From contig NC_091675.1 in assembly GCF_042453785.1 (NCBI RefSeq), positions 2,058,501 to 2,122,500 of the forward strand: a stretch of DNA of 64,000 nt, written 5' to 3'. The position numbers and the translations under genes are program-made. A model generated the notes under the pieces. The model was given only the letters and a program-made list of their open reading frames with translations. It was not told the origin of the DNA and did not search any database. The DNA comes from Malus domestica. Lineage: Eukaryota; Streptophyta; Magnoliopsida; Rosales; Rosaceae. Each line of letters starts with the position of its first letter. The first letter of the stretch is position 1. Positions 22,087-35,508 of the stretch are shown here, piece after piece.

Positions 22087-24284
22087 TAGCTGCGGGGCTC
22101 CTTATACATCGAACTTCAATGATTTGAATCGTTTATATTTTAACTTTCTATTCATAGATCATATTTACAAAATACCAAATCGATATGAAATCATTTACTC
22201 ATTTCATTGTCATGAATAAATTTTAATGTTTCTTAAAATATTGTGTTCGTCAATTTTTTTAAACTCAAATAGATTCCTTAAACATTTTCGATTTGACTAA
22301 TATTTTGAAAGGGTGATTTGTAAAAGTGCAACTTGAAAAATAAACGGTTTGAATCGTTTATATTCTATATAGAATGGGCCTCACAATTAGTCTTCATTTT
22401 TTACCAAAGGTAGGTATCCCTTTGGATAAAAGACCTGTCTACGTATATATACTCATAATAAATTACGATCAATCACAACTTATTATTGAACTTAATGTAA
22501 CTGTATATTGTATGAGCATTCGCATGAGTATAACTTAATACCTTTTCAACTAAGCAAAACTAATTGTTTATGTCAGTCAACAAAACAGTATATTTACCCA
22601 AAATAAAAGGTCAACCATTTATGCATATAGATTTAGTCTTCTACTATTTTGCGATGGACTTTGTTTTCTTCGACCAAAAAATGGGAAAGTGTCCAAGTGC
22701 ATGGTGTAGTTGCAGTTTAATTTTTAATAGGTTGCTTATTTAAGCAAATCCGAATGTTGTCATGGTCAATGTCAACAATGATGGGCCTCAATTAGGTGAA
22801 ACAAACCAGACGAAATCTTAAACTAATTCAAAACAAATAAGCAACTTTTCAAATCACTTTCATTATTATTATTTTTTTTTTCAAAAAAGAATCCGTTGGT
22901 GGCTTCGTCATAACAATTTATATTTTTATAAACTGAAAAGACTTACTGGGGCATTTCAGATTCATCTTAAACATTATCGTGTGATTCATTAATGCCAAGA
23001 ATCGAACTAATGACGTGTCGTAGTTTAAACCACCTTCATTCTTTAAAACTAATACAATTAGCACAAAATACAACAACAATCTTTGCTCCTTTTGGAAGTC
23101 TGGTTTCTCTTTGGGCCTGTCTTTGGGCTTTATTGGTTTTTTTTTCTTCCGTCCAAGAGATGTAAAATGGCCCACGTACTAGGAATTTCTGTCTATACAT
23201 AGATAGAAATACATACACGAATGAAGTAAATTAAAGTTTTCTATTTATATACAAGTTATTAAGTTTCTCTATACCAACCGGTGAATGAGATCCATTGATA
23301 TCTGAACAGCTAGATTGCAACGGTTAGAATTCAAGCATGCAAAATTTAGCCGTTTTCGCAAGTTACAATGGTTTGTCAAGTTTTAAACAAATACGAGCTT
23401 TCACTAGCTTATGATCAAAATTGTGAATGTCGTTCATTGTTCATTGCTCCATGTGAATGCGAAGTCGATTTGATTTCATTAGAGTCTTGCGTCTTGAACA
23501 AAATCCAGTATGTCCACGATGGAAGTCTCATCAGAGTTTTCATTAAACTCTCGAAAAATAATTAAAATTTGAGGAAACAATTCCCATGCCATCCAAAAAT
23601 TTAGTCATCGGAATTACTTTACTACGAAAATTAAAAGTTCTTCAAAAAAGGGGACAACAACATTACACGTCAAAGAAGAGTAATGCTAAAAAAATTAAAT
23701 TTGTAGACAAAATTTGTAAACTAAATGACATAGAAGTTAATGATTAAATTATTACTTAAACGTTGATAAATGTGCTCATTTCTTATTTGTGAGACATCGT
23801 TTAGTTTGAAGATCCTTCCCGAATCCTCTTTGTTGGGATCCTCACATCATAACCGTTTATCATAAATCATGCAGTTAATTTTCGTTAAAAAATATTTATG
23901 TTTAATTTTAAATAAAAAAATTACAAATAATTTATAACTGCACGTACGATAAACAACTAAGATGCTTAATATTCCCACAAATCCTCTTTATCGAGTACAA
24001 TTTCAGACACCTGGCTTTCATCCACCGGGCTCTGGAAGCATGCGTCTGCGTGGCGAGTGCATTTACTCCGCACTACTTTCTTTCGAATTTGTACGCGATA
24101 ATTTCTTCTTCTTTTTTTTTTTTATCGGCATCTTGCTTATCGGAATGATTGGATTCCTTACCTGATTCAAATTTCTGAAATTCCTAGTCTTTGTCTGGTT
24201 GATGTGCAGCCCTCGCAGTTGTCGCGGAAAAAGAAGCTATCGCGGCTCAATTTCTCCATATTTCTGGACCAAAATTGAAGTGAA
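22087..24284. other. Intergenic DNA before the F-box gene
   Basis: AT-rich without a supported gene until the 5'UTR of the F-box gene, which probably begins near 24000. A degenerate fold-back element lies at about 23813-23990 and is listed separately. Confidence 0.5.
23813..23990. mobile_element. Degenerate relative of the fold-back MULE-type MITEs
   Basis: An imperfect inverted repeat has left arm GAATCCTCTTTGTTGGGATC... CGTTTATCATAAATCATGCAG and right arm ...CTGCACGTACGATAAACAAC... AAATCCTCTTTATCG around an AT-rich centre. The organisation matches the elements at 6077-6290 and 13537-13759. Arms are diverged and no clean target duplication is visible, so the boundaries are approximate. Confidence 0.5.
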
Positions 24285-26217
24285 ATGGTGAGCCTTTTTT
24301 GATTTAATTCCGTGTAATTTTAATAATTTCATTCAATTTTGTCTATTTGGTGTGTTAAGTATGCTTTTCTTGCGATTCTGTATTGTTCTCATGGTGGCCT
24401 GAAGGGAATTAGGGATTTGTTTTTTAATTTACTTTTTTGAAGAATTAGTTGCATTTATGTGGAAGTTTTATTTGACATACGATATTCTAAATTACTCTAA
24501 TTTACGGGGAGGATGATTCGAACTTGTATGCATTGGAACGGGCACACTGCTCTAGCCGACTGACCTAACCCGTATTTGCTGCACTTTTTATGAAGTTGTG
24601 GATAAGAAGCTGAATATTGTTTTGTATTTCCTTTAGTTTTAATCTACCATTTTTTTTGAAGTTCTAACAATCGTTTATCTCCCTACGCAAACTCAAACAC
24701 ACAAAGTTGCAGACTTGCAGTCTAAATGATCTAGAAACTGGTCACTGTATGAATCTAATGATTTTTTTAATTACTTGAATTTTGCAGAAGCAAAGACAAA
24801 CCCCCAAGTCCCTCTCCAAAACTATGGAGATGGATTTGGATAGAATTAGCAACCTACCGTGTCATGTTATAGATCAAATTTTGTCACATTTGCCGATTAG
24901 GGAGGCTGTGCGAACAAGTGTTTTGTCGACCAAGTGGAGGTACAGATATGCTAGGCTTCCACAGCTTGTGTTTGATAACCACTGTTTCTCGCCTCAAAAC
25001 CAATCAACCTTCGTCAACATTGTTGATCATGTGCTTTTACTTCACATTGGCCCCGTACACAAGTTCAAGCTGTCAAAGAGGGACTTTCTGGCCACTGCTG
25101 ATATTGATCGCTGGATTCTTCATCTGTCAAGAAGCTCAATCAAAGAGTTCATACTTGAAATTTGGAAAGGGCAGCGCTACAAGATGCCCTCATGCTTGTT
25201 TTCTTGCCAGGATATGATTCATTTAGAGTTGTTCAATTGTTTGCTTAAACCTCCATCGACATTCAAAGGCTTCAGGAGTTTGAAGAGCCTTGACCTTCAG
25301 CATGTTACCCTGGCCCAAGACGTCTTTGAAAATATGGTTCTTCGCTGTCCTCTGCTTGAGAAGTTGACTGTGATGAACTTTGACGGTTTCTCCCATCTCA
25401 ACATTGATGCGCCAAATCTCCAATTCTTTGACGTTGGAGGTAAATTTGAGGATGTTAATTTCAAGAATACCTCAAATCTTGCTGTAGTGTCCATTGGTTT
25501 GTATGAACATGTTGGCAACTCCTTTAGACGGCTTCCTAGCAGTTCTAGCAATCTGCTCAAGTTTTTTGCTCACCTTCCTGGTATCCAGAGACTTGAAATT
25601 CAGAGTTACTTTTTAAAGGTAATTGGTTGTGTGGTTTCACTCTCTTAAGCATATTGGTCGGGTGGTATCTTAAGCATCTTTTCCTTTCCAGTATTTGGCT
25701 ATTGGTCCCTTGCTAGGAAAGCTGCCTAAACCATGTCCAGTTCTGAACTATCTTTCTCTACGGATAAGCTTTAACGATTTGGACGAGGTCTTGACTGCTG
25801 TATGCATTTTGAAAAGCTCTCCCGCACTACAAGAAGTAGAAATTTTGGTGAGATTTATTCCATTGATGCATGCAAGAATGAATTTAGGCTTTGTCATGGT
25901 TCAAGAATATGATATCGTAGACATTTTCCTTTATGCAGGTCCGCCCAGAGGACATTGCTGTTGTGGGAACAGTTGACCTTCAGTTAGATGTAAACTGGAA
26001 ATGCCCAGTCACCCAACTGCGACTTGTGAAAATCAACGGCATCTCAGGTACCAAACCGGAACTAGAATTCATCAGATTTCTACTTTTGAGTTCACCTGTG
26101 CTCGAGAGGATGACTGTGAAGCCTGCATCCGTCAACTGTGATTGGGAGATAGTTAAAGCTTTGCTTCTGTTTAGGCGTGCCTCGGTGCAGGCAGAGATTG
26201 TCTACGAGGACCCATGA
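24285..26217 (+). CDS. F-box/LRR/FBD protein (At1g13570-like)
   Basis: Four coding exons join in frame to 422 residues: 24285-24287 (only the ATG), 24788-25618, 25692-25847 and 25939-26217. F-box proteins are substrate-binding subunits of SCF ubiquitin ligases. The F-box is near residues 18-60 (ISNLPCHVIDQILSHLPIRE ... TSVLSTKWRY), followed by leucine-rich segments (LKSLDLQHVTLAQDVFENMV, CPLLEKLTVMNFDGFSHLNI) and a C-terminal FBD-like part (ELEFIRFLLLSSPVLERMTV). The start is inferred from exon 1 ending GAAATG|GTGAGC. The next exon then reads MKQRQTPKSLSK and continues in frame, but a downstream ATG at 24824 is an alternative start. This arrangement matches the At1g13570-like group as I remember it; the target protein is unknown. 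Confidence 0.9.
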
Positions 26218-28205
26218 TTCATCAATAAATTTCGACAGATAAGAGGATTTGCTTGCAGGAATGAATGTAGGTTTTGTCGAGATGTTTATGATGCATGTAT
26301 GTTTGTCTGAACAAAATGTGTCATATCTGTAAACTCTGGGATGTGGATTCATTTGGCATTAACATTGCATAATGTATAGAGAGTTACTATGGCCTCTTTG
26401 GTTGTTTCAGCTCGTTTTCATATACGGGACATCTGAGCAGTCACTATGGCATTAAACACCCCCACCCGCACCCAAAAAAAGGGGCAATTGGCAACTCTAA
26501 AAACGGCTCAATTTTTCAAGATTGACATTAAAACTCACAATTTCTTTGGCATATTCACTGCTGAAAAGACTAAAGAGTTCCTCCTGCCTCAGCTAGCCAA
26601 CTAATGCTTCTATCAACCTACTTGACCGAATGGTGAAGCCCATGAGCCTAGCGCAAAAAAAAATTTATAACGTGGATGATGTCACATGTCAGGTTGACAT
26701 TACCTTGGCGTCAGATAGCCTCAAGTATGGCATGAGTAAGGCCTCAGGCCATTGGCGTCAAATAGCCTCAAGTATGGCCTGAGTAAGGCCTCATGTCATT
26801 CTCGCCTGACTGCTTGGTTTGTGGGAGAAGGGCCCACCCAATTGGTGGGGCAATTGGCATGGGGATTGGGGTGGAGAAGATTTTGGCGGATTAGGAGATT
26901 CAATCACCCAATATATTGGTAATTTGTAGTAATGGAGTTTGCTCTAAAAATGAATATCTGAAGTTGAAAAGGACAACAATAATAGGTAATAAGAATTTTT
27001 TTGTGAATTATAAGACGATAGAGGTCATAAATATATAAAAAGCCGGTTACATATATATATATATATATATATATAAAAGAATGCGATAGTTAAATAGCAT
27101 GTGATTTGTATGCGTTGGCATGGATTGCATGAGAAAAGTAAGACAGACATTTGGAGAAATCGGGAACAAGGCATGAATCATATGCTTCATAAAATACAAT
27201 AATTAAATAAATTAAAAATCGTGTTCATTTGGCTGAACCTCAACCTACCTAACCGTCCAAACTTTTGGTCAAACTTGGAGCCACAAATCTAGTCGGCTAC
27301 CGTTCGTTTGCTGTGACGAATTTATTTATTTAGAAGGTACAATAATCATTAATTCAAAAAGTTCTTGTAAAGTCAAGATATGGTCCGAGTCGCTGCATTT
27401 CAGCAAGTCGGATATTTCTTACACTGAAGCATGTAAATTTGTTGGCTTCTGCCTTTGTTAAGGGTAAATTAAATATAAATCCTATTGAGTTTCCTAAATT
27501 AAATATAATTCACCAAAAGAAAAAAAATCAAAACTATTCATTTATATTTTTTTAGTAGAGCAACAACGCTAGTGCTTTTAATCGTTAGTTGTTATATAGA
27601 GATGAAAATCAGTAAAAATAAAACGTATATCATAATGCATAATCATGATTTCTCTCCGCTACGGTAGCAAAATGTGATAAACTACAATTCATTTATGTTA
27701 AAAGTGTAATCTGCGTATAATGAGCTATTCATTATTGTATATATAGCTATTTTAGTCTTTGGCAAAATCAAATATGTACCCACTTTTACCCCCTCTCTCC
27801 TTCGTTACTAGCAATAGTCTATTTAAAAGGAAATGGTTTTCACCCTTCATTTTCTTCCATTTTGTTTGTTTTTATCAATAAATTTTTCAATGTGTCAGAA
27901 ATATAGCCCGATACACCAAGCGTCTATAATACAATTAATTGAATTTTATTTTTAAGCTTTCAACCAATTATATTACATTTTGTGTATCGAACAGTATTTC
28001 CGGTACACTGAAAAATCTGACCTCTCTCTCGCTGCGGCTGCGGGGTGTGGACCCGCTCATCTCAACGTCGACTCGTTTCATGCAAAAGTACGCAACCACC
28101 ATTCAAACGATGCCTTACCAAACATGCAAGGCTGGCGACCTAAAAACACTCACATCACAAAATCTTAACGACCCAAACCGCCTACAATCTCACCACTTTC
28201 TCAAA
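26218..28205. other. Intergenic DNA between the F-box and MATE genes
   Basis: Holds a 47 bp x 2 tandem duplication and a (TA)n run near 27050-27076. A stretch at about 26480-26945 ends in GGAGTTTGCTCTAAAAATG, which resembles a MITE terminus, but no matching left end was found. No gene recognised. Confidence 0.5.
26707..26800. repeat. Tandem duplication, 47 bp x 2
   Basis: Copies at 26707-26753 and 26754-26800 both read GGCGTCA(G/A)ATAGCC followed by CAAGTATGG and GAGTAAGGCCTCA. Confidence 0.85.
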
Positions 28206-28212
28206 TATAAAC
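28206..28212 (+). promoter_or_regulatory. Possible TATA box of the MATE gene
   Basis: TATAAAC lies 66 bases before the start codon, followed by a CT-rich tract. The position suits a core promoter with a short 5'UTR. Confidence 0.4.
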
Positions 28213-28271
28213 ACACAAACACAGTCTCCCTCTCTTAAACTCTTAACACTGCAGCTTTTGAGCTGAGAGAT

Positions 28272-28656
28272 ATGGCGGTCGACAATGGTCACAATACCCC
28301 TCTCCTGGTTTCCAACTACAGCGGCCATGAGGACGGAGAAGAGAAAATTGGAGTTGTTAAGCAGTTCGGGATCGAGTCCAAGAAGCTGTGGAAGATTGCC
28401 GGTCCAGCGATCTTCACCGCCCTCTGTCAGTACTCCCTGGGTGCCCTCACTCAGGTGTTTGCTGGGTTCGTCGGGGACCTTGAGCTAGCCGCTGTCTCCA
28501 TCGAGAATTCTGTCATCGCCGGACTCGCTTTCGGCGTCATGGTAATGGATCAAATCTCTTTAAGTCATTCACTCTCTGTCACCAAACTAATCCAATCCAA
28601 TCACTCTTAATCATCATCAAAAGCCGCCTAAGTGTTGTACATGATCAGCCTAAGTC

Positions 28657-28712
<56 letters not shown>

Positions 28713-31700
28713 GTATATATATGAAAAAAGGCTATTGTTCTTTTTCAGATTTGGAAAGAGGACTTTTATCATTCCGCACATCAAACACGTTTTGTAGGAT
28801 TCACTTCGTAATGTATTTTAGTGACCCTAACTTTTTATATTTTAGATTATCATTCATCGATCATCATTGCAAAAAATTAAACTCTAAAACCATTAAGACA
28901 TTCACTTATACGTAGTGAAGAAAATAGTCGAATATGGTTCTACAAAGAAACACTAAGTTTAATCCATCATATGGTTTCGGATTTTGGTAATTTTTGGTAC
29001 AATAATATTTGAGGAAAAACCTAAAAGATATACGGTTTAGATTATTAGAATACATTACAAAGGAAGCCTTACAAAAAATCGTGTTTGCCCATAAAAAAAT
29101 CAAATACATAAACAAATAGAAATGTTTAGAAAAATGAACATTAGACTATAATAATTATCGTGTTATTTGATTCAATTGTCCTAAATTCATAAATCTACGA
29201 TACGTCATATATAATCAGTTGGGATAGTACAAGTAAGATGATTTTTACATACATTTTTTTACCTTTTACATATTTTCATTTTTATTTGACCATCAAATTG
29301 AATAAATTAAACGAAAACTACACTTATGATTAAATAGGAATGTGTGAGATGTTAAAAAATATGAGATCTACCAACGCATTAAAAAATAGTACAAATATAG
29401 TATGAAAATTACAATAAGATTTGCATTTTTGGTATGTTTATTAATTGCAGGGTTCAAATACGGAAAAGGTATTACTGTTTTTTTGGAGTGATTTACTTTG
29501 GATTTAGTATTTGTAATCTAGCTTAAGCTTGATTAGTAATTAATTAGATTTGTGATTTGGGGGCCCGCAGTGGGGTATGGGTAGCGCATTGGAGACGCTG
29601 TGTGGGCAAGCATACGGTGCGGGACAGATCAGGATGTTGGGAGTGTACATGCAGAGATCATGGATCATTCTGCTGGTGACCGCCTGTGTATTGGTCCCCA
29701 TCTATGTGTGGTCCCCACCTATTCTCGAGCTTATTGGAGAGACCACTGAGATCTCTGAGGCCGCTGGTTGGTGATATTTCCTTTTTGGCTGAGTTTTAGT
29801 TTTTATTTTTTTATTTAAATATTGACAAATAAAAATGTCATTGGATCACATCATATGAAAGCACATGACCCTAAAAAAATCCCATGAATAATAACTACAT
29901 TCCTTTGATCAATAACTAAATAAATAAATAGAATGCCAAAGAAAAATGGTTTATGATCGAATGATACGTTATTTTATCTTTATTATGCTTGTAGTTTAAT
30001 ATTTTAATAGATAAAGTGTTAAACTTATACTCATGCATCACAGGGTCGTTACTCATTTGTTTTTAAATTATTGTGATAATTTCGATTTTTTTTCCACCTA
30101 ATAACAACAAACTTACAAAAAAAAAATTAAAAAAAACTTTAACTTTTATGTGTATGCAAAATTAATTTGTGATACCGGCAGTGTAACACATACTCTACTA
30201 GCCAGTCCCCAAGTCTCAAGGCCCGAGCTAACTTTTTGCCCAAAAATGAAAGTTTCTCTTTTCTCTTCCCCATTTTAAATAAGGGTGATGCTAAGAAGAG
30301 ACAATATTCGTAGATTATATTTTGTATATCATATGACATGATATTTAATAGTTGGATTCATTTTTTAAATCATTAAAAATGGAATCAAACGATTAATTGT
30401 CACATTATGTGTTTTACAAAATATGATCTAAACAAATGGTCTCCTTAACATTTTCCTTAAAATTAATAATCGCATTTTTAGCAAAAACCTTGGTTAGACG
30501 AGTTTGGCAGAGTAATATGTCCGTCTTCTTATATCCAAATTTGAATTCACTTTCTATAGGTTATTTTATTTTATAACATATCTCATCTAAATACCGTTGT
30601 ATGTGGTTCGAGGAACCTCTTGCTGTCATTTGTGATTTGAGTTTTGAGGAAAGTCTCCTCTTGTTTGTTTTTGGTTAACTTCCCACACTTGTCGTTGATG
30701 TGTTGGTGGGTAGGAGAAAAATCTTACTACTAGGGCTTTTGCGGTGCAGGAAAGTTTGCGGTGTGGATGCTTCCACAGTTGTTCGCCTACGCCCTCAACT
30801 TTCCAATTCAGAAATTCTTACAAGCACAAAGCAAAGTTAGTGTGATGGCCTGGATCTCAGTTGCAGTACTTGTAGAACATGCATTTTTCAGTTGGTTGTT
30901 GATACTTAAGCTCGAGTGGGGTCTGACTGGGGCAGCGATCACACTCAACGTTTCCTGGTGGTTCATAATTATTGGCCAGTTGCTATACATCTTCATCACC
31001 AAGTCAGATGGTGCTTGGGGTGGATTCTCTTGGCTTGCGTTTGCAGACTTGTGGGGATTTGTTAGGCTCTCTTTATCTTCTGCTGTCATGTTGTGGTGAG
31101 TAGTCCGGCTATGGAGCAAGCTTATGTTCGTTAATGAGTAACACACTGTTAATATGTCATTGGTAATGAGTCGATATTATCTGCATACATATTGTCCATG
31201 CATGTTCGACAATTTTGATGCACGTCCCCTCTATATTAAACAATGAACATCCTGCACCGAGAATTTTGTCGTACTAAGGTTTTTGTATAATTGCAGCTTG
31301 GAATTCTGGTACTTGATGGTGCTGGTGGTTATAACCGGGCGTTTGAAGAACCCTTTGATCCCAATTGATGCCATCTCTATTTGGTGAGTTGCTTTAACCA
31401 TCTAGATATTTTGCACAGAACTATGAATTCACTTTTTGACCTCATATTTCTTCTCATTTATGCAGCATGAACATAAATGGATGGGATGCAATGATTGCAC
31501 TAGGGTTCAATGCTGCAATCAGGTAAACTTATTTACTTATGTTCTCATCTGGCCTTTCTTTTTGTAACTTGTTGACTTTTTGGTACAACTAAAGATCAAC
31601 ATGTCATGAATTCGACTGATACGGAAGGTGGTATCCTAAATTTTCTGACTATATGCTATATGTTGCAAAACAAACAGCGTGAGAGTATCAAATGAACTTG

Positions 31701-32491
31701 GAGGTGGTGATTTCAAGAGGGCCAAATTTGCAGTGATAGTAGTTTCGATAACTTCCATCGCTATAGGAATCGTCTGCATGATCGTAGTTTACACGACGAG
31801 AGATTATTTCCCCTACCTTTTCACCAACAGTGAAGCCGTTGCGGAGGAAACTACTAAACTTGCAATATTGCTTGGAATCACAGTCCTCCTCAACAGCCTT
31901 CAACCAGTCTTATCTGGTAATTACAATTAACCACATAATTAACCCAGACTTTGGCGTAGACACACACACACACACACATATATCTATCTATCAATTAAGT
32001 GTTCTTTTTCTTGACAATTTGTTGTGTTTAATTTGTTTTTGAAGGTGTTGCTGTTGGAGCTGGATGGCAGTCTCTTGTTGCATACATCAACATTGGGTGT
32101 TACTACATTATCGGATTGCCGGCTGGAATACTTCTTGGATTCACATTTAAATTTGGAGTCGAGGTGATACAATTAGACGACTTACTATTTTGGAGTGCCA
32201 GCAACAATTCCATAAATCTAATCTCTCTCCTAATCTGCGTTTTTCAAACTTGTTTTGTAGGGTATTTGGTCAGGAATGATTGGTGGCATTCTCTTGCAAA
32301 CCATAATCTTGATAGTAGTCACTTCCGTAACTAACTGGAAGAAAGAAGTATTAAGTCCTTACTCTTGATTAACCTTAAATCGTTTTAATTTGCTTAAGCC
32401 CATACTAATTATGTCACAAAATGTGCAGGCTGATGAAGCAGAGAGCCGTGTCGCTAAGTGGGGAGGAGGAGGAAGAGATGCAGATATGTAA
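28272..32491 (+). CDS. MATE-family transporter (DETOXIFICATION, DTX33/35-like)
   Basis: Nine exons join in frame to 487 residues: 28272-28541, 29571-29766, 30750-31095, 31297-31383, 31466-31522, 31678-31916, 32045-32163, 32261-32347 and 32429-32491. All introns are GT-AG. MATE proteins are twelve-helix proton- or sodium-coupled antiporters; plant relatives in this clade move flavonoids, anthocyanins or ions, often at the vacuole. Family landmarks are [56 protein letters not shown] and [20 protein letters not shown]. The tenth-helix region ends [10 protein letters not shown], followed by a hydrophilic tail. At the exon 1/2 junction the reading is [14 protein letters not shown]; most relatives I remember have Leu where this gene has Trp, so that acceptor deserves checking. 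The clade is assigned from memory and the substrate is unknown. Confidence 0.93.
28660..28716. repeat. (AT)n/(GTAT)n microsatellite in MATE intron 1
   Basis: A run of AT dinucleotides passes into GTAT repeats within the first intron of the MATE gene. Confidence 0.9.
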
Positions 32492-33258
32492 ATCGAAGAC
32501 GAAAACTTCAAAATTAATTAAGGGGTGACAGTCACACAGAGCTTTTGCAGAAACCATCGGCAGTGCAGTTATGCATTGGCATTGAGCTAAGCAAGATTTT
32601 GATGCTAAATCCCGGAAGTAACGGATAATAGCGGATAGCTGGTATTGCCAGAACTCAGAAGCAGAGAAAACTGGTGAGGCGTCGATTTTGTTTGTATTTA
32701 GAATGGTGTTGGTTATTCAATTCTAATAAAGTTTCCAATACTATCGGCAACATGCTCGCAAAAATGAGTACATTCTCCAATGATCAATAAATGATGAATT
32801 CAAATCCGAGCGCAAAACTGAATTATTTGGAGAAAATCACTCTGTGAAGAACAATTATAAAACCTTGATTCAGCCACTAACGTGACACAACGACGCAAGT
32901 ACCACCAACTAAAAGCAAACTTCAAACCACAACCTCTCACACAATAGACTAAAAAAACAACGCAAAAAACGGATCCATGTTCAGTTTTTGCAACTTTTAA
33001 AAGTGAAACTAAAAACCTTTTTCACAGCTACGACGGGAGTTTTATTGGAGTAACAAAATTTCCATGCTTTAATCGCCCGTATAGACTAAAAAAATAACGC
33101 AAAAAACGCATCCATGTTCAGTTTTTGCAACTTTTAAAAGTGAAACTAAAAACCATTTTCACAGCTACGACGGGAGTTTTAATGGAGTAACAAAATTTCC
33201 ATGCTTTAATCGCCCGTGAACTATCTTGTATGCATCGCAAATAATTTTGATAGTGGGT
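32492..33258. other. 3' flank of the MATE gene
   Basis: Probable MATE 3'UTR to about 32750, with an AATAAA-like stretch near 32725, then AT-rich DNA with the tandem duplication listed next. The 8 bp hAT target duplication begins at 33259. Confidence 0.5.
32945..33217. repeat. Tandem duplication, about 137 bp x 2
   Basis: Copies at 32945-33081 and 33082-33217 both start TAGACTAAAAAAA and end CTTTAATCGCCCGT. They differ at only a handful of positions, so the duplication is fairly recent. Confidence 0.9.
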
Positions 33259-33266
33259 GTTTACAC

Positions 33267-34153
33267 TAGGATGGGCAACGGTTATGACGGGCGGGTAACC
33301 ACGGTTATTTACCAATAACCGTTTATGCTCATACCCGCATAACCGTTTACCCGTTGGGTAATTGCCTAAACGGTTATACACATACCCATAACCGTTTATA
33401 AACGGTTAACTATACCCATAACCGTATAGCCATTTAATCGTAACCGTTTAATACCCGTTCACCCATTTACCCATTTTAACTTTTTATCTTTATTTTTTAA
33501 CCATTACCCATTTTTCATCCGTCTACATGTTTTTTAACAACTTGAAAATTAAAAAAAAAATTGTCATAATTTTCTTTTTTTTGACAATTAAACACCGTTA
33601 TAGGTACATTCATCATACATTTCCGTATTTTAATTTTTTAAGTCCTTATATCATTCCAATAATTGAAATAATAGTTTACGGACGATATTTTTAACTATTA
33701 CCAATGAAGGTAAATATAATATTTGCTAAGTATTATTGGGTTACAAAAATTGTTTAGAAGACATTTTTGTCAAAATATTTCTGTCAATTTCACGGTTACT
33801 CTCAATGAATTTAAATTAATTTGACGAATTTCTTGATGATGAGAATCATCATTCCTATAACAGCGTTATTAAGAGAATGACCGATAAATTCCTTGCTAAT
33901 TTATTGGGTGCTAAGTATAATTGGATCAAGAACATGATTTGTGTTAATTTTACATATATAAAATAAATGAGTAAACGGTTACCTGTTTATAACCGCGGTT
34001 CATACCCATAACCGCTCATTTAAATTTCGCGAGTAAGCGGTTATATCCATAACCGTTTATTTACCTAAACAGTTATTCATAACCGTAACCGTTTAATTTA
34101 AATAGACGGATAACCGCGATTATCCATAACTAATAGGTATTTGCCCATCCCTA
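33267..34153. mobile_element. Non-autonomous hAT-type DNA transposon with perfect 8 bp target duplication
   Basis: The ends are near-matching terminal inverted repeats, TAGGATGGGCAA at the left and TTGCCCATCCCTA at the right. A perfect 8 bp duplication, GTTTACAC, flanks it at 33259-33266 and 34154-34161, the size made by hAT transposases. Both subterminal regions are packed with copies of AACCGTTTA and CATAACCG in both orientations, a usual arrangement for transposase-binding repeats. The AT-rich centre has no transposase frame. Length is 887 bp. Confidence 0.9.
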
Positions 34154-34161
34154 GTTTACAC

Positions 34162-34683
34162 CATTATCTTTTCAAGATGAATACGTTAATAAAGAACAAA
34201 CACGTAGAATTCAACTTACACACTTTGAGTCAAAGTCATCATCCATGTTACTTAACATATTAAGATGGAGGGTCCCTACCCAATCACTATCGACTCGATC
34301 TAACCTAATGACATTTATGTGTCAGACTAAGTTCTTTATCCTAATCGCAGTAGCCTTTTTTCAAGTCACGATCAAATTTAGCTTCCAATCGCGGTATGTA
34401 CTTTGGCATCAACCCCAAACCCTTTTCAAAAAAAATGTCTCATATTTTTACCTACCTAAAATGAGTATTGAAGTAATTCTAATTTCTAAATTCTTTTTTT
34501 TGGTAGTTGGTAATGTATTCAAACTAAGAAAAATATTGCGTGTTCCATAATTTTTTTTTTTACTGCAATACTAAAAAATAAAATTTCATACCAATTAGAC
34601 GTGCTATGCGATATCTTACCCTTTCCTTCTTTCTATTTTTAAATACATGACTTTCTTATTCTAAGTGGGCAAACATAATAAAA
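34162..34683. other. AT-rich intergenic DNA
   Basis: No gene recognised. The small open frames are AT-rich and lack motifs. Confidence 0.5.
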
Positions 34684-34691
34684 GTGGTAAG

Positions 34692-35500
34692 ATGCCCTCT
34701 TTTCTCTCACTGTGAGAGTTCTTCCCTTTGTTTGAGGGTGCTTCTCACCATATTGTGTGAGTAATTTCCCGATCGTGCTTCCGTTAATTGTTGCCGCTGA
34801 TCCTAGCTACGGCTGTGATCGATGGGTGGTTTTTTGTATTTGCTTTTTCTTTCTTCTCCCCATCCATCTGTTGATGGTCTTTCTCCTTTTCCTCTGGTTT
34901 TTTTGCTTTTTCTTTTTTCTCCCCTTCCGTTTGCTAATGGTTATTCTCCTTTTCCTCTCTGGCTTTTCTCATCCCTCAACCCTCGTGGGTATCCCTTTTC
35001 ATGGCCCTTCTGTGCCTTGTTTTTTTAGCCATGGTTTCTGTAGAGTTTGTGTGTAGAGTTCCGGTCTTGTATCCGACTCGAGTGATTCCCACACCACCAC
35101 GTTCTCCTTGTTGTCTACCATTCACGGCGGTGTTGGTCGAGATTTTCCTAGAGCTTCTTTCCGATGGTTGGCTTATCTCTCGCTGACCATCTCTTGTTGA
35201 TGGTTGTGTGCAGGTGGGGCTTGTAGAGGTGATGATTGGCGGTGGATGGAGGATTGGATGGGTGGTTGCTTCTAGGATTAGCGTTGGAGAGCACAATGGA
35301 TGTTTCTTTGATGTTTGTTTTTGTTTGGGCTTCACTATTGTTGGGCTCATTTTCTATGTTTTCTTTGTTTTTAGGCCCGTTCTTTGTTTGTTTCTAGGAA
35401 TAAATTGGGCCTTTGTTTTATTTGTAAGTGTATGTTTGTTTTGATAAAAACTTCTCGTTGGCAATCCTTTTGGATCCCACTTTCCAAAAAAAAAAAAAAA
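34692..35500 (+). mobile_element. Short LINE-type (non-LTR) retroposon with poly-A tail
   Basis: The insertion ends in a 15-base A-run (35486-35500). Matching 8 bp direct repeats flank it, GTGGTAAG at 34684-34691 and GTGGTACG at 35501-35508, typical of poly-A retroposition. The interior is T-rich on this strand and has no reverse transcriptase, so it is a strongly shortened LINE or a SINE-like derivative. Its 3' target duplication was later hit by the LTR element at 35509. Confidence 0.55.
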
Positions 35501-35508
35501 GTGGTACG

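Noticed and set aside
26480-26945. Possible MITE ending in GGAGTTTGCTCT
   Set aside because: No matching left terminus or flanking duplication could be found.
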